Shown: positions 1 through 10,251, counted from the stretch's first letter. The stretch: 64,000 bases of DNA from Psychrobacter sp. Choline-02u-9 (GCF_002836505.1 NZ_PJBF01000043.1:1-64000); one strand, 5' to 3'. Made by a program: numbers and translations. The notes: generated from the sequence alone by a model not told the origin.

Positions 1-54
1 ATTGAACCTCTTAGATAAAGTAAAAATCTAAAATTTAGTTATTATAGCTATAGG

Positions 55-95
55 ATAAAAAAATCACCCACAAGCAGCTACTGCCTGTGAGTGAT
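55..95 (-). terminator. Intrinsic terminator of the symporter operon
   Basis: Read on the minus strand, an imperfect stem (ATCAC...GTGAT outer pairs, with TCACA/TGTGG-type inner pairs around a short GTAG loop) is followed by a run of seven T. It lies just past the stop of the sodium symporter gene, so it should end that two-gene transcript. Confidence 0.75.
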
Positions 96-130
96 ATATA
101 GTAACAGAAGATATATCCTCAGTTGTGAGC

Positions 131-1999
131 TTAGTGGTCGACCGCACCGCCAGCGCCACGTGGAGAACGTACGCTCTCAACCAGCTCTTGAATATGTGCT
201 GGTGGTGGCGCAGTAGCATAAGATACAGCGAATGCTACGATGAAGTTAAGCAATGCACCAACTGCACCAAATGATAGTGGTGAGATACCAAATAACCAGT
301 ACTCTTCAGTATCAGGGAAGTTCGCTGTACCACTGATGAAGAACCAACCTTTGAACATAAAGATATAGACAAGAACGACTATTAAACCAGTCAACATACC
401 TGCAATAGCGCCAAGATTGTTGATGCGTTTAGAGAAAATACCCATCATTAACACAGGGAACAATGAAGAGGCAGCAATACCGAAGGCCAGTGCTACGACC
501 TGTGCGGCAAACCCTGGCGGATTCATACCTAAGTAAGTTGCTACTACAATCGCCACACCCATAGTGATACGAGCATATTTTAGCTCTTGTTTATCAGTGA
601 TATTTGGGTTTAAGTTACGTTTGATCAAGTCATGACTGATGGCTGATGAAATTGCGAGCAGTAGGCCTGCAGCGGTTGATAGTGCTGCTGCCAAACCACC
701 TGCAGCAATCAGACCAATAACCCATGGTGGAAGCTGTGCAATTTCTGGATTCGCTAGAACTAAGATATCAGCGTTAACATCAAGCTCGTTACCTGCCCAT
801 CCAGCGTTAGCAAAACGACCATCAAGCTCTGCATCATGTGCAATACGAGCGGTTTCTACCGCTGCAGTTGCTGCAGCAACATCGCCACCGTCAGTTTGAG
901 CAGTATTGAGGGCGATCTGAGCAGCACCTAACCCACTATCACTGTACAACTGAATACGACCATCATTGTTTAGATCGTTATACTTGATAAGACCTGTTTC
1001 TTCCCATGTCATCATCCAGTCTGGACGTTGATCATATTCTAGAGGCGCTTCTGCAACCCCTTGTGGGTAAACGGTGTCAATTAGGTTTAGACGAGCCATA
1101 GCACCTACTGCTGGAGCAGTAAAGTATAGTAGCGAGATAAATACCAGTGTCCAACCTGCTGTCCAACGTGCATCAGCCACTTTAGGTACAGTGAAAAAAC
1201 GAATGATAACGTGTGGTAGACCTGCTGTACCGATCATTAGCGTCAAGGTAAATAGCACCATGTTTAGCTTGTTAGGAACATCAGCCGTATAAGAGGCAAA
1301 TCCTAAGTCAGTCACAACTTGGTTAAGCTTAGTCAAAATAGGGACACCTGACTCGACATGGTTTGAAAACAAACCAAGGCCTGGAATCGGGTTACCGGTC
1401 AACTCAAGTGAAATAAAGACAGCAGGAATAGTATAGGCAATCATCAGAACCACATACTGTGCAACCTGCGTATAGGTAATCCCTTTCATACCACCAAGTA
1501 CGGCATAGAAGAAGACAACAATAGCCGCAATGATAAGACCAGTACTACTCTCAACTTCTAAGAAGCGCGAGAATGCAACACCAGCACCGGTCATCTGACC
1601 GATAACGTAAGTGGTCGATGCGGTAATCAAACAGACCACAGCAATCATAGCAGCCGTTTTTGAGTAAAAACGATCGCCGATAAAATCAGGAACCGTGAAC
1701 TTACCGAACTTACGTAAATAAGGCGCTAAAAGCATCGCTAGCAGAACGTAACCGCCAGTCCAACCCATCAAATAGGTAGAAGCGCCATAACCACTAGCAG
1801 CAATAAGACCTGCCATTGAGATAAATGACGCCGCACTCATCCAGTCAGCAGCTGTTGCCATACCGTTAACGACCGGATGGACACCACCACCAGCAACATA
1901 AAATTCACTGGTTGAACCAGCACGAGCCCAAATCGCGATACCGAAATAGAGAGCGAAGGATAGACCCACAAAAATAAGATTAATTACAAATTGACTCAT
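131..1999 (-). CDS. Sodium:solute symporter large subunit (SSS family, DUF4212-associated type)
   Basis: A 622-residue multi-spanning inner-membrane protein of the sodium:solute symporter family, matching the VC_2705-like branch that pairs with a DUF4212 small subunit. Recognisable features are the FYVAGGG segment near residue 34, the DWMSAASF segment near residue 52 and many hydrophobic helices. A long polar loop at about residues 303-425 interrupts the helices and carries DLNNDGRI (342-349), an EF-hand-like calcium-loop pattern, and DVNAD (407-411). The start has an AGGAA ribosome site and lies 4 nt after the DUF4212 stop, so the two genes form one operon. The substrate is probably a small carboxylate such as acetate, but nothing visible proves this. 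Confidence 0.9.
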   Translation of the reverse strand: MSQFVINLIFVGLSFALYFGIAIWARAGSTSEFYVAGGGVHPVVNGMATAADWMSAASFISMAGLIAASGYGASTYLMGWTGGYVLLAMLLAPYLRKFGKFTVPDFIGDRFYSKTAAMIAVVCLITASTTYVIGQMTGAGVAFSRFLEVESSTGLIIAAIVVFFYAVLGGMKGITYTQVAQYVVLMIAYTIPAVFISLELTGNPIPGLGLFSNHVESGVPILTKLNQVVTDLGFASYTADVPNKLNMVLFTLTLMIGTAGLPHVIIRFFTVPKVADARWTAGWTLVFISLLYFTAPAVGAMARLNLIDTVYPQGVAEAPLEYDQRPDWMMTWEETGLIKYNDLNNDGRIQLYSDSGLGAAQIALNTAQTDGGDVAAATAAVETARIAHDAELDGRFANAGWAGNELDVNADILVLANPEIAQLPPWVIGLIAAGGLAAALSTAAGLLLAISSAISHDLIKRNLNPNITDKQELKYARITMGVAIVVATYLGMNPPGFAAQVVALAFGIAASSLFPVLMMGIFSKRINNLGAIAGMLTGLIVVLVYIFMFKGWFFISGTANFPDTEEYWLFGISPLSFGAVGALLNFIVAFAVSYATAPPPAHIQELVESVRSPRGAGGAVDH

Positions 2000-2003
2000 G
2001 GGG

Positions 2004-2264
2004 CTATTCCTCGTCTACGCCATATTGTTTGTCTAACTTATTCATACGCCAAGCGTAAAAGAAAATTAGGATGATAAATATACCAATGGATCCTTGCTGA
2101 GCAAACCAAAAGCCCAGATCAGTACCACCGATTTTGATACCAGCTAACAATGGACGAAACAAGATACCAAAGCCATATGAGCATAGCGCCCAAACAACCA
2201 AGCTGCCGAGAATGAGACGAATATTGGCGCGCCAATATCCAGATGGATCGTTGTGGTTTTCCAT
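2004..2264 (-). CDS. DUF4212 symporter small subunit
   Basis: An 86-residue protein with two hydrophobic segments (about residues 14-35 and 49-70) and charged ends, typical of DUF4212 proteins encoded directly before VC_2705-type sodium symporters. It probably sits in the inner membrane as an accessory subunit of the next gene. The start is supported by AAGGAG about 9 nt upstream. Only 4 nt separate its stop from the symporter start, so translation is likely coupled. Its biochemical contribution to transport is not known to me. Confidence 0.88.
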   Translation of the reverse strand: MENHNDPSGYWRANIRLILGSLVVWALCSYGFGILFRPLLAGIKIGGTDLGFWFAQQGSIGIFIILIFFYAWRMNKLDKQYGVDEE

Positions 2265-3038
2265 AGGACAACTCCTTTTGTCTTACCTAAAAAATATCAA
2301 CCATATAAAAAGAACTGCGATTATTTCTTACCACGAAAAGTATAAAAAATAGTCAGGTACTGCTTTATATAGTGAAAACGATGATGCGTGATAGTACGTT
2401 TAATGCTCGGTAATTCTCTACTTCAAATAAAAGTAGTTAACTATTTAAGCATCGTATTGACCTAAACCATCGAATGGCAAAAATAACGTTTCTTGAGGAA
2501 GACAGAAGGGTGGACTATCCAGTGTCTTTTTAACAATCTCGTCTTCCTGACAAGAGTTTTAATCTTTTTAACGCGCTAACCTATTGTACAGCTTGATAGC
2601 TTCTTGTACTGCTTAATAGTTTCGATAACCGTAAAACAGGCTAAACGGATATAGAATTTATATTAGCACGGTTTAATAAATATAATTGCAAACTACTGCG
2701 CATGAGTAATAATTAAATTACTAACAATTAGTTTGTTTGGCATTCATTAAAAAACCTAACGTTACGCAAATGGTACGGCAACCGTGTAATTTGTGCGATT
2801 AAATTATCACTTAATCTATTCTATATAAGCTGAAACATAAGCATTATTTATTTTAAAAATAATTATATGAAATCGATAAGTAAACGTGATGGTCACATGT
2901 CGCTCAATATCTATATCATGCACGTGTCTTTTTGGTATCAGGTATTTTGCGCAGAGCTTTCTATAGTCCATAGCAATCAAAATATGATATCGATATGAAA
3001 TTTAAGTAACGCGTATAAAGAATTAATAAGGAGCCCAT
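2265..3038. promoter_or_regulatory. Divergent intergenic region (774 bp) with a hairpin
   Basis: A/T-rich gap between the leftward DUF4212/symporter operon and the rightward AgcS gene, so it should hold both promoters. An inverted repeat AGGAAGAC (2496-2503) / GTCTTCCT (2541-2548) is extended by CTTG/CAAG with a small bulge, giving a stem with a 37-nt loop. ACTAA-CAA-TTAGT near 2720 is a small dyad. No convincing gene was found. Confidence 0.4.
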
Positions 3039-4535
3039 ATGAACGAAGGGATAGTAGGTTGGTTTAATAACATCGTAAATTATGGTGTCGGTATTATCTG
3101 GGGTAACAATGACTGGCTAATTGCTAGTAACCCTTGGTATGGATTACTGATGTTCTTACTAATTGGTGCGGGTCTTTACTTTACCGTTGTGACACGTTTT
3201 ATTCAGTTTCGTCATTTTGGTCATATGTGGAAGTTGCTACGCGTGTCCAACCAAGGACGCAAAGATGGTGGTATTAGCTCGTTTGAAGCATTGATGACGT
3301 CACTGGCAGCGCGTGTTGGTACTGGTAACTTGGCAGGTGTGGCAATTGCCATCTATTTGGGTGGACCAGGTGCTGTATTCTGGATGTGGATGACGGCACT
3401 GGTCGGTATGTCGACCAGCTTTATCGAGTCAACCTTAGCACAGGCCTACAAAGTACCGCACAATGATAATGTGTACCGCGGTGGCCCAGCTTATTACATC
3501 GAAAAAGGTTTAGGCAAACGCTGGCTCGCTGTGTTTTTCTCATTATGTTTGTTAGTGGCCTTTGGTTTGGCATTCAATGGCGTACAATCCAACACCATCG
3601 CTCAAGCGACCAATGAAGCCTTTGGTGTGCCAACGTGGATGACAGGTTTGGTACTGGTAGTACTGGTAGCGCCAGTGGTATTCGGTGGTTTGCGCTCAGT
3701 AGCTCGTATCGCGGGTAAAATCGTACCAGTGATGGCTATCTTGTACATCCTGCTAGCGCTATTCATTATCGTGACTAACTTCAGCCAGTTCCCAGCAGCG
3801 ATCGCGTTGATTGTAAAATCAGCATTTGGCTTTGAGCAAGCGGCAGGCGGTGTCATCGGTTATGGTATTGCGCAGGCAATGATTAACGGTATCAAACGTG
3901 GTTTGTTCTCTAACGAAGCAGGTATGGGTTCAGCGCCGAATGCTGCAGCAACGGCAAAGAGTCATCCTGATCATCCAGCAGTGCAGGGTTTTATGCAGAT
4001 GCTAGGTGTATTTATGGATACCCTTATCATTTGTACCGCGACGGCGTCGATTATTATCTTGTCTGGTGTGGTCGATCCTAATATCGAGCAAGAAGGTATT
4101 CAGTTAACTCAGCTAGCTTTATCACAGTATGTCGGTGACCTAGGTGTGGTGTTTGTGGCGATTGCGATTTTCTTCTTCTCATTTACGTCTATCATCGCCA
4201 ACTACAGCTACGGTGAGTCAAATCTTGAGTTTATCTCTGGTGCCAAAAACGCCAAAGTGATGATCATGATTTTCCGCTTCCTAGTATTAGGTATGGTATT
4301 TATTGGCTCTGTTGCTAGCCTACCTGCTATATGGAACTTCGCTGACTTATCTATGGGTCTAATGGCCTTGGTCAACTTAGTGGCTATTTTGCTCTTGTCT
4401 CCTGTTGCGTTAAGAATACTACGTGACTATGAGCGTCAGGTAAAAGAGGGTAAAACAGGCGATCAGATTAAGTTTGATCCTGATAACTTTGTAAAACTCA
4501 GAGATGAAGCCAACCGTGACGCTTGGACAGACTAA
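3039..4535 (+). CDS. Alanine/glycine:cation symporter (AgcS family)
   Basis: A 498-residue inner-membrane transporter of the AgcS family, which takes up alanine or glycine with sodium or protons. Signature stretches include GTGNLAGVAIAIY near residue 95 and NEAGMGSAPNAAA near residue 293, with about eleven hydrophobic segments. Length is normal for the family. The start follows AAGGAGCC with good spacing. It is a single-gene unit ended by a strong hairpin just downstream. Which amino acid it prefers cannot be read from the sequence. Confidence 0.93.
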   Translation: MNEGIVGWFNNIVNYGVGIIWGNNDWLIASNPWYGLLMFLLIGAGLYFTVVTRFIQFRHFGHMWKLLRVSNQGRKDGGISSFEALMTSLAARVGTGNLAGVAIAIYLGGPGAVFWMWMTALVGMSTSFIESTLAQAYKVPHNDNVYRGGPAYYIEKGLGKRWLAVFFSLCLLVAFGLAFNGVQSNTIAQATNEAFGVPTWMTGLVLVVLVAPVVFGGLRSVARIAGKIVPVMAILYILLALFIIVTNFSQFPAAIALIVKSAFGFEQAAGGVIGYGIAQAMINGIKRGLFSNEAGMGSAPNAAATAKSHPDHPAVQGFMQMLGVFMDTLIICTATASIIILSGVVDPNIEQEGIQLTQLALSQYVGDLGVVFVAIAIFFFSFTSIIANYSYGESNLEFISGAKNAKVMIMIFRFLVLGMVFIGSVASLPAIWNFADLSMGLMALVNLVAILLLSPVALRILRDYERQVKEGKTGDQIKFDPDNFVKLRDEANRDAWTD

Positions 4536-4573
4536 GTAGCATTGATTGGTAAAAGTTGCTTGTTCTAAGCATT

Positions 4574-4614
4574 AAAAAACCGCCTTTCTCTTACGAAGAG
4601 AAGGGCGGTTTTTA
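4574..4614. terminator. Bidirectional intrinsic terminator
   Basis: A-run, stem ACCGCC..TCTCTT / AAGAGA..GGCGGT with a short loop, then T-run. It sits between the convergent AgcS gene and the ETF-ubiquinone oxidoreductase gene and can serve both. Confidence 0.9.
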
Positions 4615-4671
4615 TTGGAGCGCAGTTTTAATGATATTAACTGTACCAGCTCAAATCAGAATTATCCTGAT

Positions 4672-6456
4672 TTACATGTTTGGATAGTTAGGACCACCGC
4701 CACCTTCTGGCGTTACCCAGGTGATGTTCTGTGAAGGGTCTTTGATATCACAGGTCTTACAATGCACACAGTTCTGCGCATTGATGACAAACTTAGCGCC
4801 TTCAGCGTCTTTGACCACTTCGTATACACCCGCTGGGCAGTATAAACGTGCAGGCTCAGCGTACAACGGTAAGTTGATTGAAATAGGTACCGTTGGATCA
4901 GTAAGTTTTAGATGCGTTGGCTGATCTTCTGCATGGTTGGTGTTAGAGATAAATACCGACGACAATTTATCAAATACTAACTTACCATCAGGCTTAAGAT
5001 AGGTTGGTTGATAAGCATGATTAGCACGCTCCAACTGATCGTAATCTGGGATATTGTCATGTAAAGTGAATGGCATTTTACCTTTTAGCAAGTTGTGCTC
5101 GATAAAGGTGAAAGCGCCGCCCATGAACAGACCCATACGGTGAATCGCAGGTGAGAAGTTGCGCGACTCATAGTTATCTTGATACAACCATGACTCTTTG
5201 TACATTGTGCTATAAGCAACCACTTCATCATGCTGACGGTCAGCTTGCAGCGCCTCAAAAATAGCTTCGGCTGCGAGCATACCTGACTTCATCGAGGTAT
5301 GCGTGCCTTTGATTTTTGCTGGGTTTAAGAAACCAGCGTCATCACCTACCAACACGCCACCCGGGAAGGTGAACTTCGGTAATGAGTTTAGACCACCTTT
5401 GGTCAACGCACGTGCACCGTAAGAAATACGCTTACCGCCTTCTAAAACATTTTTGATAACAGGGTGCGTTTTCAAGCGCTGCATTTCATCAAATGGAGAC
5501 ATGTAAGGATTGTGGTAAGACAAATCAGCCACAAGACCAAAGCTTACTTGATTGTTTTCATCAAAGTATAACCACCAGCCACCAGTAGAGCCAGTTTCAG
5601 TCAATGGCCAGCCAAGACCATGCATAACAACGCCTTGCTCATGCTTTTCAGGCTCAACTTCCCATAGCTCTTTTAGACCGATACCATAATGCTGAGGATC
5701 AGAGTCTTTATCTAGATCAAAACGGCTGATTAAGCGTTTGCCTAAATGCCCACGGCTACCTTCGGCAAAAATAGTATATTTGGCAAGGAGCTCATAACCA
5801 GGCTCAAAACTTGGCTTGGCTTCACCATTGGCGGCCACACCCATATCACCCGTTAACACACCTCTGACCGAACCGTCGTCATTGTATAAGATGTCATCGG
5901 CAGGGAAGCCTGGGAACATCATAACTTCAAGCTCTTCTGCCTGTACGGCTAACCAACGAACGACATTACCTAGCGAGACAATATAGTTGCCGTCGTTATG
6001 CATCGGACCTGGAATCAAAGAGTCAGGCACTTTAGTTGAGCGTGTGGCAGAGTTCAAATAATAGAAACGATCTTCTGTCGCTGGCACGTTAAGCGGTGCG
6101 CCTTTTTCTTTCCAGTCAGGGATTAGCTCATTTAGAGCGCGTGGCTCGATGACTGCGCCAGACAACGTATGGGCACCAAACTCAGAGCCTTTTTCGACCA
6201 CACAAACCATAAACTCATCATTACCAGCTTCAATAGCGAGCTGGCGCAAACGTATGGCAGCAGACAGACCTGCAGGTCCACCACCAACGATGATGACATC
6301 GAACTCCATTGATTCGCGTTCGACTTCAGGTTCCGCGGCAACTGGCGCTACGACTGGTTCTGCTTTATCTAGCGTTGCGGTCTCTGTCGCTACTGGTGCG
6401 TCAGCATTCACAGTATTACCATCGATAACTGGCGTTTGATTGTCTTGCTCTTGCAT
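4672..6456 (-). CDS. Electron transfer flavoprotein-ubiquinone oxidoreductase
   Basis: A membrane-associated flavo-iron-sulfur enzyme that passes electrons from reduced ETF, produced by acyl-CoA dehydrogenases and related enzymes, to ubiquinone. The FAD Rossmann motif GGGPAGL is at about residues 58-64. The C-terminus carries the 4Fe-4S cysteines (YCPAGVYE, then CVHCKTCDI near residues 560-572) and ends GGGGPNYPNM. It is 594 residues against roughly 540-550 in typical bacterial members, because of an Ala/Val/Glu-rich N-terminal extension of about 48 residues before the FAD domain. No better in-frame start was found after the extension except Met50, so the extension may be real or the start may be internal. 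It fits functionally with fadB/fadA further along. Confidence 0.95.
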   Translation of the reverse strand: MQEQDNQTPVIDGNTVNADAPVATETATLDKAEPVVAPVAAEPEVERESMEFDVIIVGGGPAGLSAAIRLRQLAIEAGNDEFMVCVVEKGSEFGAHTLSGAVIEPRALNELIPDWKEKGAPLNVPATEDRFYYLNSATRSTKVPDSLIPGPMHNDGNYIVSLGNVVRWLAVQAEELEVMMFPGFPADDILYNDDGSVRGVLTGDMGVAANGEAKPSFEPGYELLAKYTIFAEGSRGHLGKRLISRFDLDKDSDPQHYGIGLKELWEVEPEKHEQGVVMHGLGWPLTETGSTGGWWLYFDENNQVSFGLVADLSYHNPYMSPFDEMQRLKTHPVIKNVLEGGKRISYGARALTKGGLNSLPKFTFPGGVLVGDDAGFLNPAKIKGTHTSMKSGMLAAEAIFEALQADRQHDEVVAYSTMYKESWLYQDNYESRNFSPAIHRMGLFMGGAFTFIEHNLLKGKMPFTLHDNIPDYDQLERANHAYQPTYLKPDGKLVFDKLSSVFISNTNHAEDQPTHLKLTDPTVPISINLPLYAEPARLYCPAGVYEVVKDAEGAKFVINAQNCVHCKTCDIKDPSQNITWVTPEGGGGPNYPNM

Positions 6457-6860
6457 ACCTACTCCTAAACTTTTAGTGGCTTATCTCAGGGCATCATTAG
6501 CTTAACAACTGAATAATAGACTTGCGGCGCTAACGTCACTCAGACATATGGCTGCCCGATAAAACTGTCTTTGCGGCATCAATTGACCCGTCATGGTTAA
6601 TACCAATTTATCTAAGGATATCAACGCATAACGTAAGATGTGTCATCAATACAACACCCACTTGACCATTTCAATAAAAAATCGTTACTCATTATAAAAG
6701 AAAAGTCCTACAAACACGATACGCATTTATGAGTATCGATGCTAAGGTAATGTTAAGAAAATGAGGTTGTTATAACGATAAAGTTTCATCATACCTGAAA
6801 CAAAAATTTATAGTAATAATAGATAAGCCAAACTTTGAATACTAAATAAAGGAATTAATA
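6457..6860. other. Intergenic region (404 bp)
   Basis: A/T-rich gap between two divergent genes, expected to contain both promoters. I see no hairpin, repeat or small gene that stands out. Confidence 0.3.
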
Positions 6861-7658
6861 ATGAATAACGATAATAACAGCACTGAAGACAGCAATGAAA
6901 GAATAGCGGAAGCCCCGATCAGTAAGACTTCTAGCCTAGATAGCTTAGATAATTTGGATGCACTAAGCCAGTATATTAAGTCTACGAAAGGCACTCGCGA
7001 AGGGCGTGCGATACCACCACTTGAAAAATGGCATCCTGAAGATATTGCTGATATGGATTTGACTATCAAGGCAAACGGAGAGTGGTGGCATGAAGGCGGT
7101 CAAATGACCCGTGAGTCATTGGTCAGCTTGTTTGCCACGATACTATGGAAAGAAGAAAATAATGGCACTACTGAGTACTTTTTAAAGACCCCTGTACAGA
7201 AAATCCGTATCCAAGTTGAAGATGCACCACTTCTTATTAATGATGTCGGTATTGTCAATGAAGATGATATGAGTTGGTTGGAGTTTACAACGACGACAGG
7301 AGATGTGGTTCGCTTAGACGATGAGCATTCGATTGTATTAAAGGCGTATAATTCTAATAAGAGCGATTCTAATGACAGCGACTTTAATAACAGTGACTTT
7401 AGTGAAAGCGACTTTCATAACAGTGATACAGCGAATCAATTGAGTACCGCTGACGATGTTGCAGATTCTCAAGAATTAGCATCTACAGAACAAGTACGCC
7501 CATACATGATGGTCAGAAATGGATTGACTGCGCTTATCGGCCGCAATACTTTTTATCACCTGACTGAAATTGGAGCATTATCAGAAGACAATGGTAATAC
7601 GATATTAACATTACAGAGTGGTGGCCAATCTTACTCATTATCGATGCCTACTGAGTAA
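6861..7658 (+). CDS. DUF1285 domain protein with a low-complexity insert
   Basis: A 265-residue cytosolic protein. Residues about 52-163 and 213-262 match the DUF1285 pattern: PPLEKWHPE, IKANGEWWHEGG, LFATILW, then YMMVRNGLTALIGRNTFYHL. Between the two parts lies a polar insert (about 164-212) with repeats of the form xNSDF, rich in Asn, Ser and Asp. The N-terminal 45 residues are also polar and low in complexity. The start has AAGGAATT just upstream. The function of DUF1285 is not established. It is not obviously in an operon with murI, which starts 217 nt later. Confidence 0.85.
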   Translation: MNNDNNSTEDSNERIAEAPISKTSSLDSLDNLDALSQYIKSTKGTREGRAIPPLEKWHPEDIADMDLTIKANGEWWHEGGQMTRESLVSLFATILWKEENNGTTEYFLKTPVQKIRIQVEDAPLLINDVGIVNEDDMSWLEFTTTTGDVVRLDDEHSIVLKAYNSNKSDSNDSDFNNSDFSESDFHNSDTANQLSTADDVADSQELASTEQVRPYMMVRNGLTALIGRNTFYHLTEIGALSEDNGNTILTLQSGGQSYSLSMPTE

Positions 7659-7875
7659 GTATTATGTCTATCTATTAATTGCTGTATGCCGATGAGTGCT
7701 ATAATTTTATAATGTCGCTTGATTATCTATTGGGTTGAAAAATTATTATTGTATAAAGGTAGTCGATAGACAGCCGACGTAGAGTAACGTCATACACGCA
7801 ACATATATAGCGCATTTAAGCATTTAACTGAGTAATGAAATTGATGAATAATATGATAATGGCATTAGCATAAAT

Positions 7876-8865
7876 ATGGATATCAAAAACCAGACAGTCG
7901 GAAAGCTCAGACCGTGTGTCGATATATCTGTTGACCAGAGTCTCAAAGCTATTGATCTAGTAGATGTCAATAAACATGCTGGTAACACAGTTGTAAGCGA
8001 TAAAAACCGTAGCGCGCCCATTGGCGTGTTTGATTCTGGTGTTGGCGGTTTGTCTGTTTATTTGCATTTAGCACAGCAGCTGCCTACTGAGCGTTATGTA
8101 TATTACGCCGATACGCTGAACGTACCTTATGGCAATCGCGACAGCGAAGATATTGAAGCATTAACACTAAAAGCCGTAGAGTGGTTACATAAGCAAGGCT
8201 GTAAGCTGATTGTTATTGCTTGCAACAGTGCTTCAGCATATGCGCTAGATACCGCCCGACGCTGTTATCCACATATACCTATTGTGGGTCTTGTCCCTGC
8301 ATTAAAGCCTGCGGTATTGGCGAGTAAGAGTGGTCATGTAGCGGTGCTAGCAACCAAAGCGACTTTGAATGGCACCTTATTAAATGATGTTATTGTCAAT
8401 TTTGCTAAACCTAATAATACAGTAGTCACTAAGTATTTTGATCCGCAACTGGTACCTTGGGTAGAAGCAGGTATGTCAGAACAAGACGAGACAGCCGAAA
8501 GATTACGTCAACAGATACGAGTATTTGCTGATGAAGGTGTCGATCAGTTAGTATTGGGATGTACACATTATCCGTTTTTTAAGACATTCTTGTTAGATGA
8601 GATTGCACAGCAGCAGCTACCAATACAAGTCATTGATTCTGGTCAAGCGATTGCTGAACGGGTTAGACAGCTATTGATTGCAAACAACTTGTCTGCATCA
8701 TTGATGAGTGAAAAACGAGAAAATCTGTCACAAAAAACCAGTAATAAAAATACCATTACTAGACCGCCATTAACTTTTCACGCCACTAAATATAGTGATA
8801 GACTATGCGCTTTAGTTGAGCGCTTACTCGGTACGGAAATGGCACTGCAATACTACTCTCACTAG
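7876..8865 (+). CDS. murI: Glutamate racemase
   Basis: Converts L-glutamate to D-glutamate for peptidoglycan. The family signatures are clear: IGVFDSGVGGLS, YYADTLNVPYG, the first catalytic cysteine in ACNSAS, and the second in LGCTHYPF. At 329 residues it is longer than usual (about 265-290) because of roughly 48 residues before the first strand and a polar stretch near residues 272-300. The annotated ATG has no clear ribosome site, and no other Met lies between it and the conserved core, so the true start is uncertain although the gene identity is not. Confidence 0.96.
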   Translation: MDIKNQTVGKLRPCVDISVDQSLKAIDLVDVNKHAGNTVVSDKNRSAPIGVFDSGVGGLSVYLHLAQQLPTERYVYYADTLNVPYGNRDSEDIEALTLKAVEWLHKQGCKLIVIACNSASAYALDTARRCYPHIPIVGLVPALKPAVLASKSGHVAVLATKATLNGTLLNDVIVNFAKPNNTVVTKYFDPQLVPWVEAGMSEQDETAERLRQQIRVFADEGVDQLVLGCTHYPFFKTFLLDEIAQQQLPIQVIDSGQAIAERVRQLLIANNLSASLMSEKRENLSQKTSNKNTITRPPLTFHATKYSDRLCALVERLLGTEMALQYYSH

Positions 8866-9036
8866 TTATTATCAAAGCTAGTGATATCAATACGCTGTAT
8901 GCAACGCTGACTCAGTTAAAATAAATTGAGTGCATCTTTTCAAGCTAAGAGTATGCTAGGCTGAGCAAGACAAGATTTTTGTGTTCTATCTCACACCTTA
9001 TCCTTTTTATGTCACGACCTACGCTTAGAGGTAATT

Positions 9037-10044
9037 GTGCCGAATCGTCGCTATCATATTCATATTATATGCGCTGACAATGACCAGTTGTTGGTTCTAG
9101 ACAGCTTAGCGATATTTTTTCAGGCGCGCGCATTTCTGACCTATGATGTTTCTAGTAAATTATCTAAAGCCTCTTTTTATGGGCGTCAGTGTATTGACTC
9201 TTGTGATTATGCAGTCATGATCGTTGGCGACAGCTACGGGACTGTGCAAAAAAACGGTGTTAGCCAGATGCATTTAAGTTATCTAAATGCCAAAGCGAAG
9301 CTTAAGCCGCTAATTGTGCTGGTCAAAAACCATTCTCCAGACGCCGACATCAGCCGACAACTTCAAGAGTTTATTAAGTTAGTCACCAAGCAAGATAACC
9401 AGCTACATTACTATGATACGGAAGAAGATATTGAGCCATTGCTAGTACAGGCTCATTATAATGCCGTCGCCAATAATAAAATGATAGGTGGCTGGGTCAG
9501 AGCGAATGATGAAGAGGATACTACTAGTAAAAAGGTCGTGTATGAGAAGCCAGTCGATGTATTACCTAGTACTACCGAGGTAGAGAAAAACAGTCCTGAT
9601 GAAGAAGACTTTATATCGGATAAGGTTAGTGAGCCAATTGAGTTAACGGAGTTTTTTGAGATTCAATATAGTGCTCAGGCTTATGAGGGTGGCAATCTAA
9701 CGGACGTAACCAGATCACTCACACTCTCGTGGCACGAGATACTCATGACACTCATGAGAATACCGTCTACTTTTTCGAGCTATGGCTTGCAAAATGCCAT
9801 CAATCGTTTGATTACCGCTAAAGCGGAAGTAGACATTAAAAAAGAGATGCCAAACGTTCATGCTGTCTCACGCTGCCAAATCTCTCAAGCTGATATCAAT
9901 AATTTGCAACGTAAGCTAGTCAGTGCAAATTGGATACAACTAATGACTTATGGTACGCGAGTATCACAAGAGCTTTGGAAGCTTACCTTCTACGCAAAAA
10001 ACCTACTGCAAAGTCATACCTCAAATACGAATAAACAAGACTAG
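9037..10044 (+). CDS. DUF4062-like protein
   Basis: A 335-residue protein beginning at GTG with an AGAGGT ribosome site 6-7 nt upstream. The N-terminal 110 residues resemble the DUF4062 domain (IHIICAD, DSCDYAVMIVGDSYGTV, then a hydrophobic strand PLIVLVK), a Rossmann/TIR-like fold found in stress and defence proteins. A polar acidic linker (about 160-205) leads to a C-terminal region of unknown relationship with a short helical segment. It lies alone between murI and a small acidic protein. The domain match is from memory of the family pattern, and the function is unknown. Confidence 0.6.
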   Translation: MPNRRYHIHIICADNDQLLVLDSLAIFFQARAFLTYDVSSKLSKASFYGRQCIDSCDYAVMIVGDSYGTVQKNGVSQMHLSYLNAKAKLKPLIVLVKNHSPDADISRQLQEFIKLVTKQDNQLHYYDTEEDIEPLLVQAHYNAVANNKMIGGWVRANDEEDTTSKKVVYEKPVDVLPSTTEVEKNSPDEEDFISDKVSEPIELTEFFEIQYSAQAYEGGNLTDVTRSLTLSWHEILMTLMRIPSTFSSYGLQNAINRLITAKAEVDIKKEMPNVHAVSRCQISQADINNLQRKLVSANWIQLMTYGTRVSQELWKLTFYAKNLLQSHTSNTNKQD

Positions 10045-10251
10045 TAATTATTATTCGCTAGCGCGTTCAAAAATAGTCATCTAAAACGTCCATTTTGGCA
10101 TCACGACTACGTTTTGTAATACAAAGCATACGTGCAATGCTTGTGAATCTTCCTCAGACCCGTAATAATAAAGTCAGTTAGTTAGCAGTATTAACAGCGT
10201 TAACTATTTTAGAATGAGAACTATAATATTAATAATTAGGGAGAGCGTACG

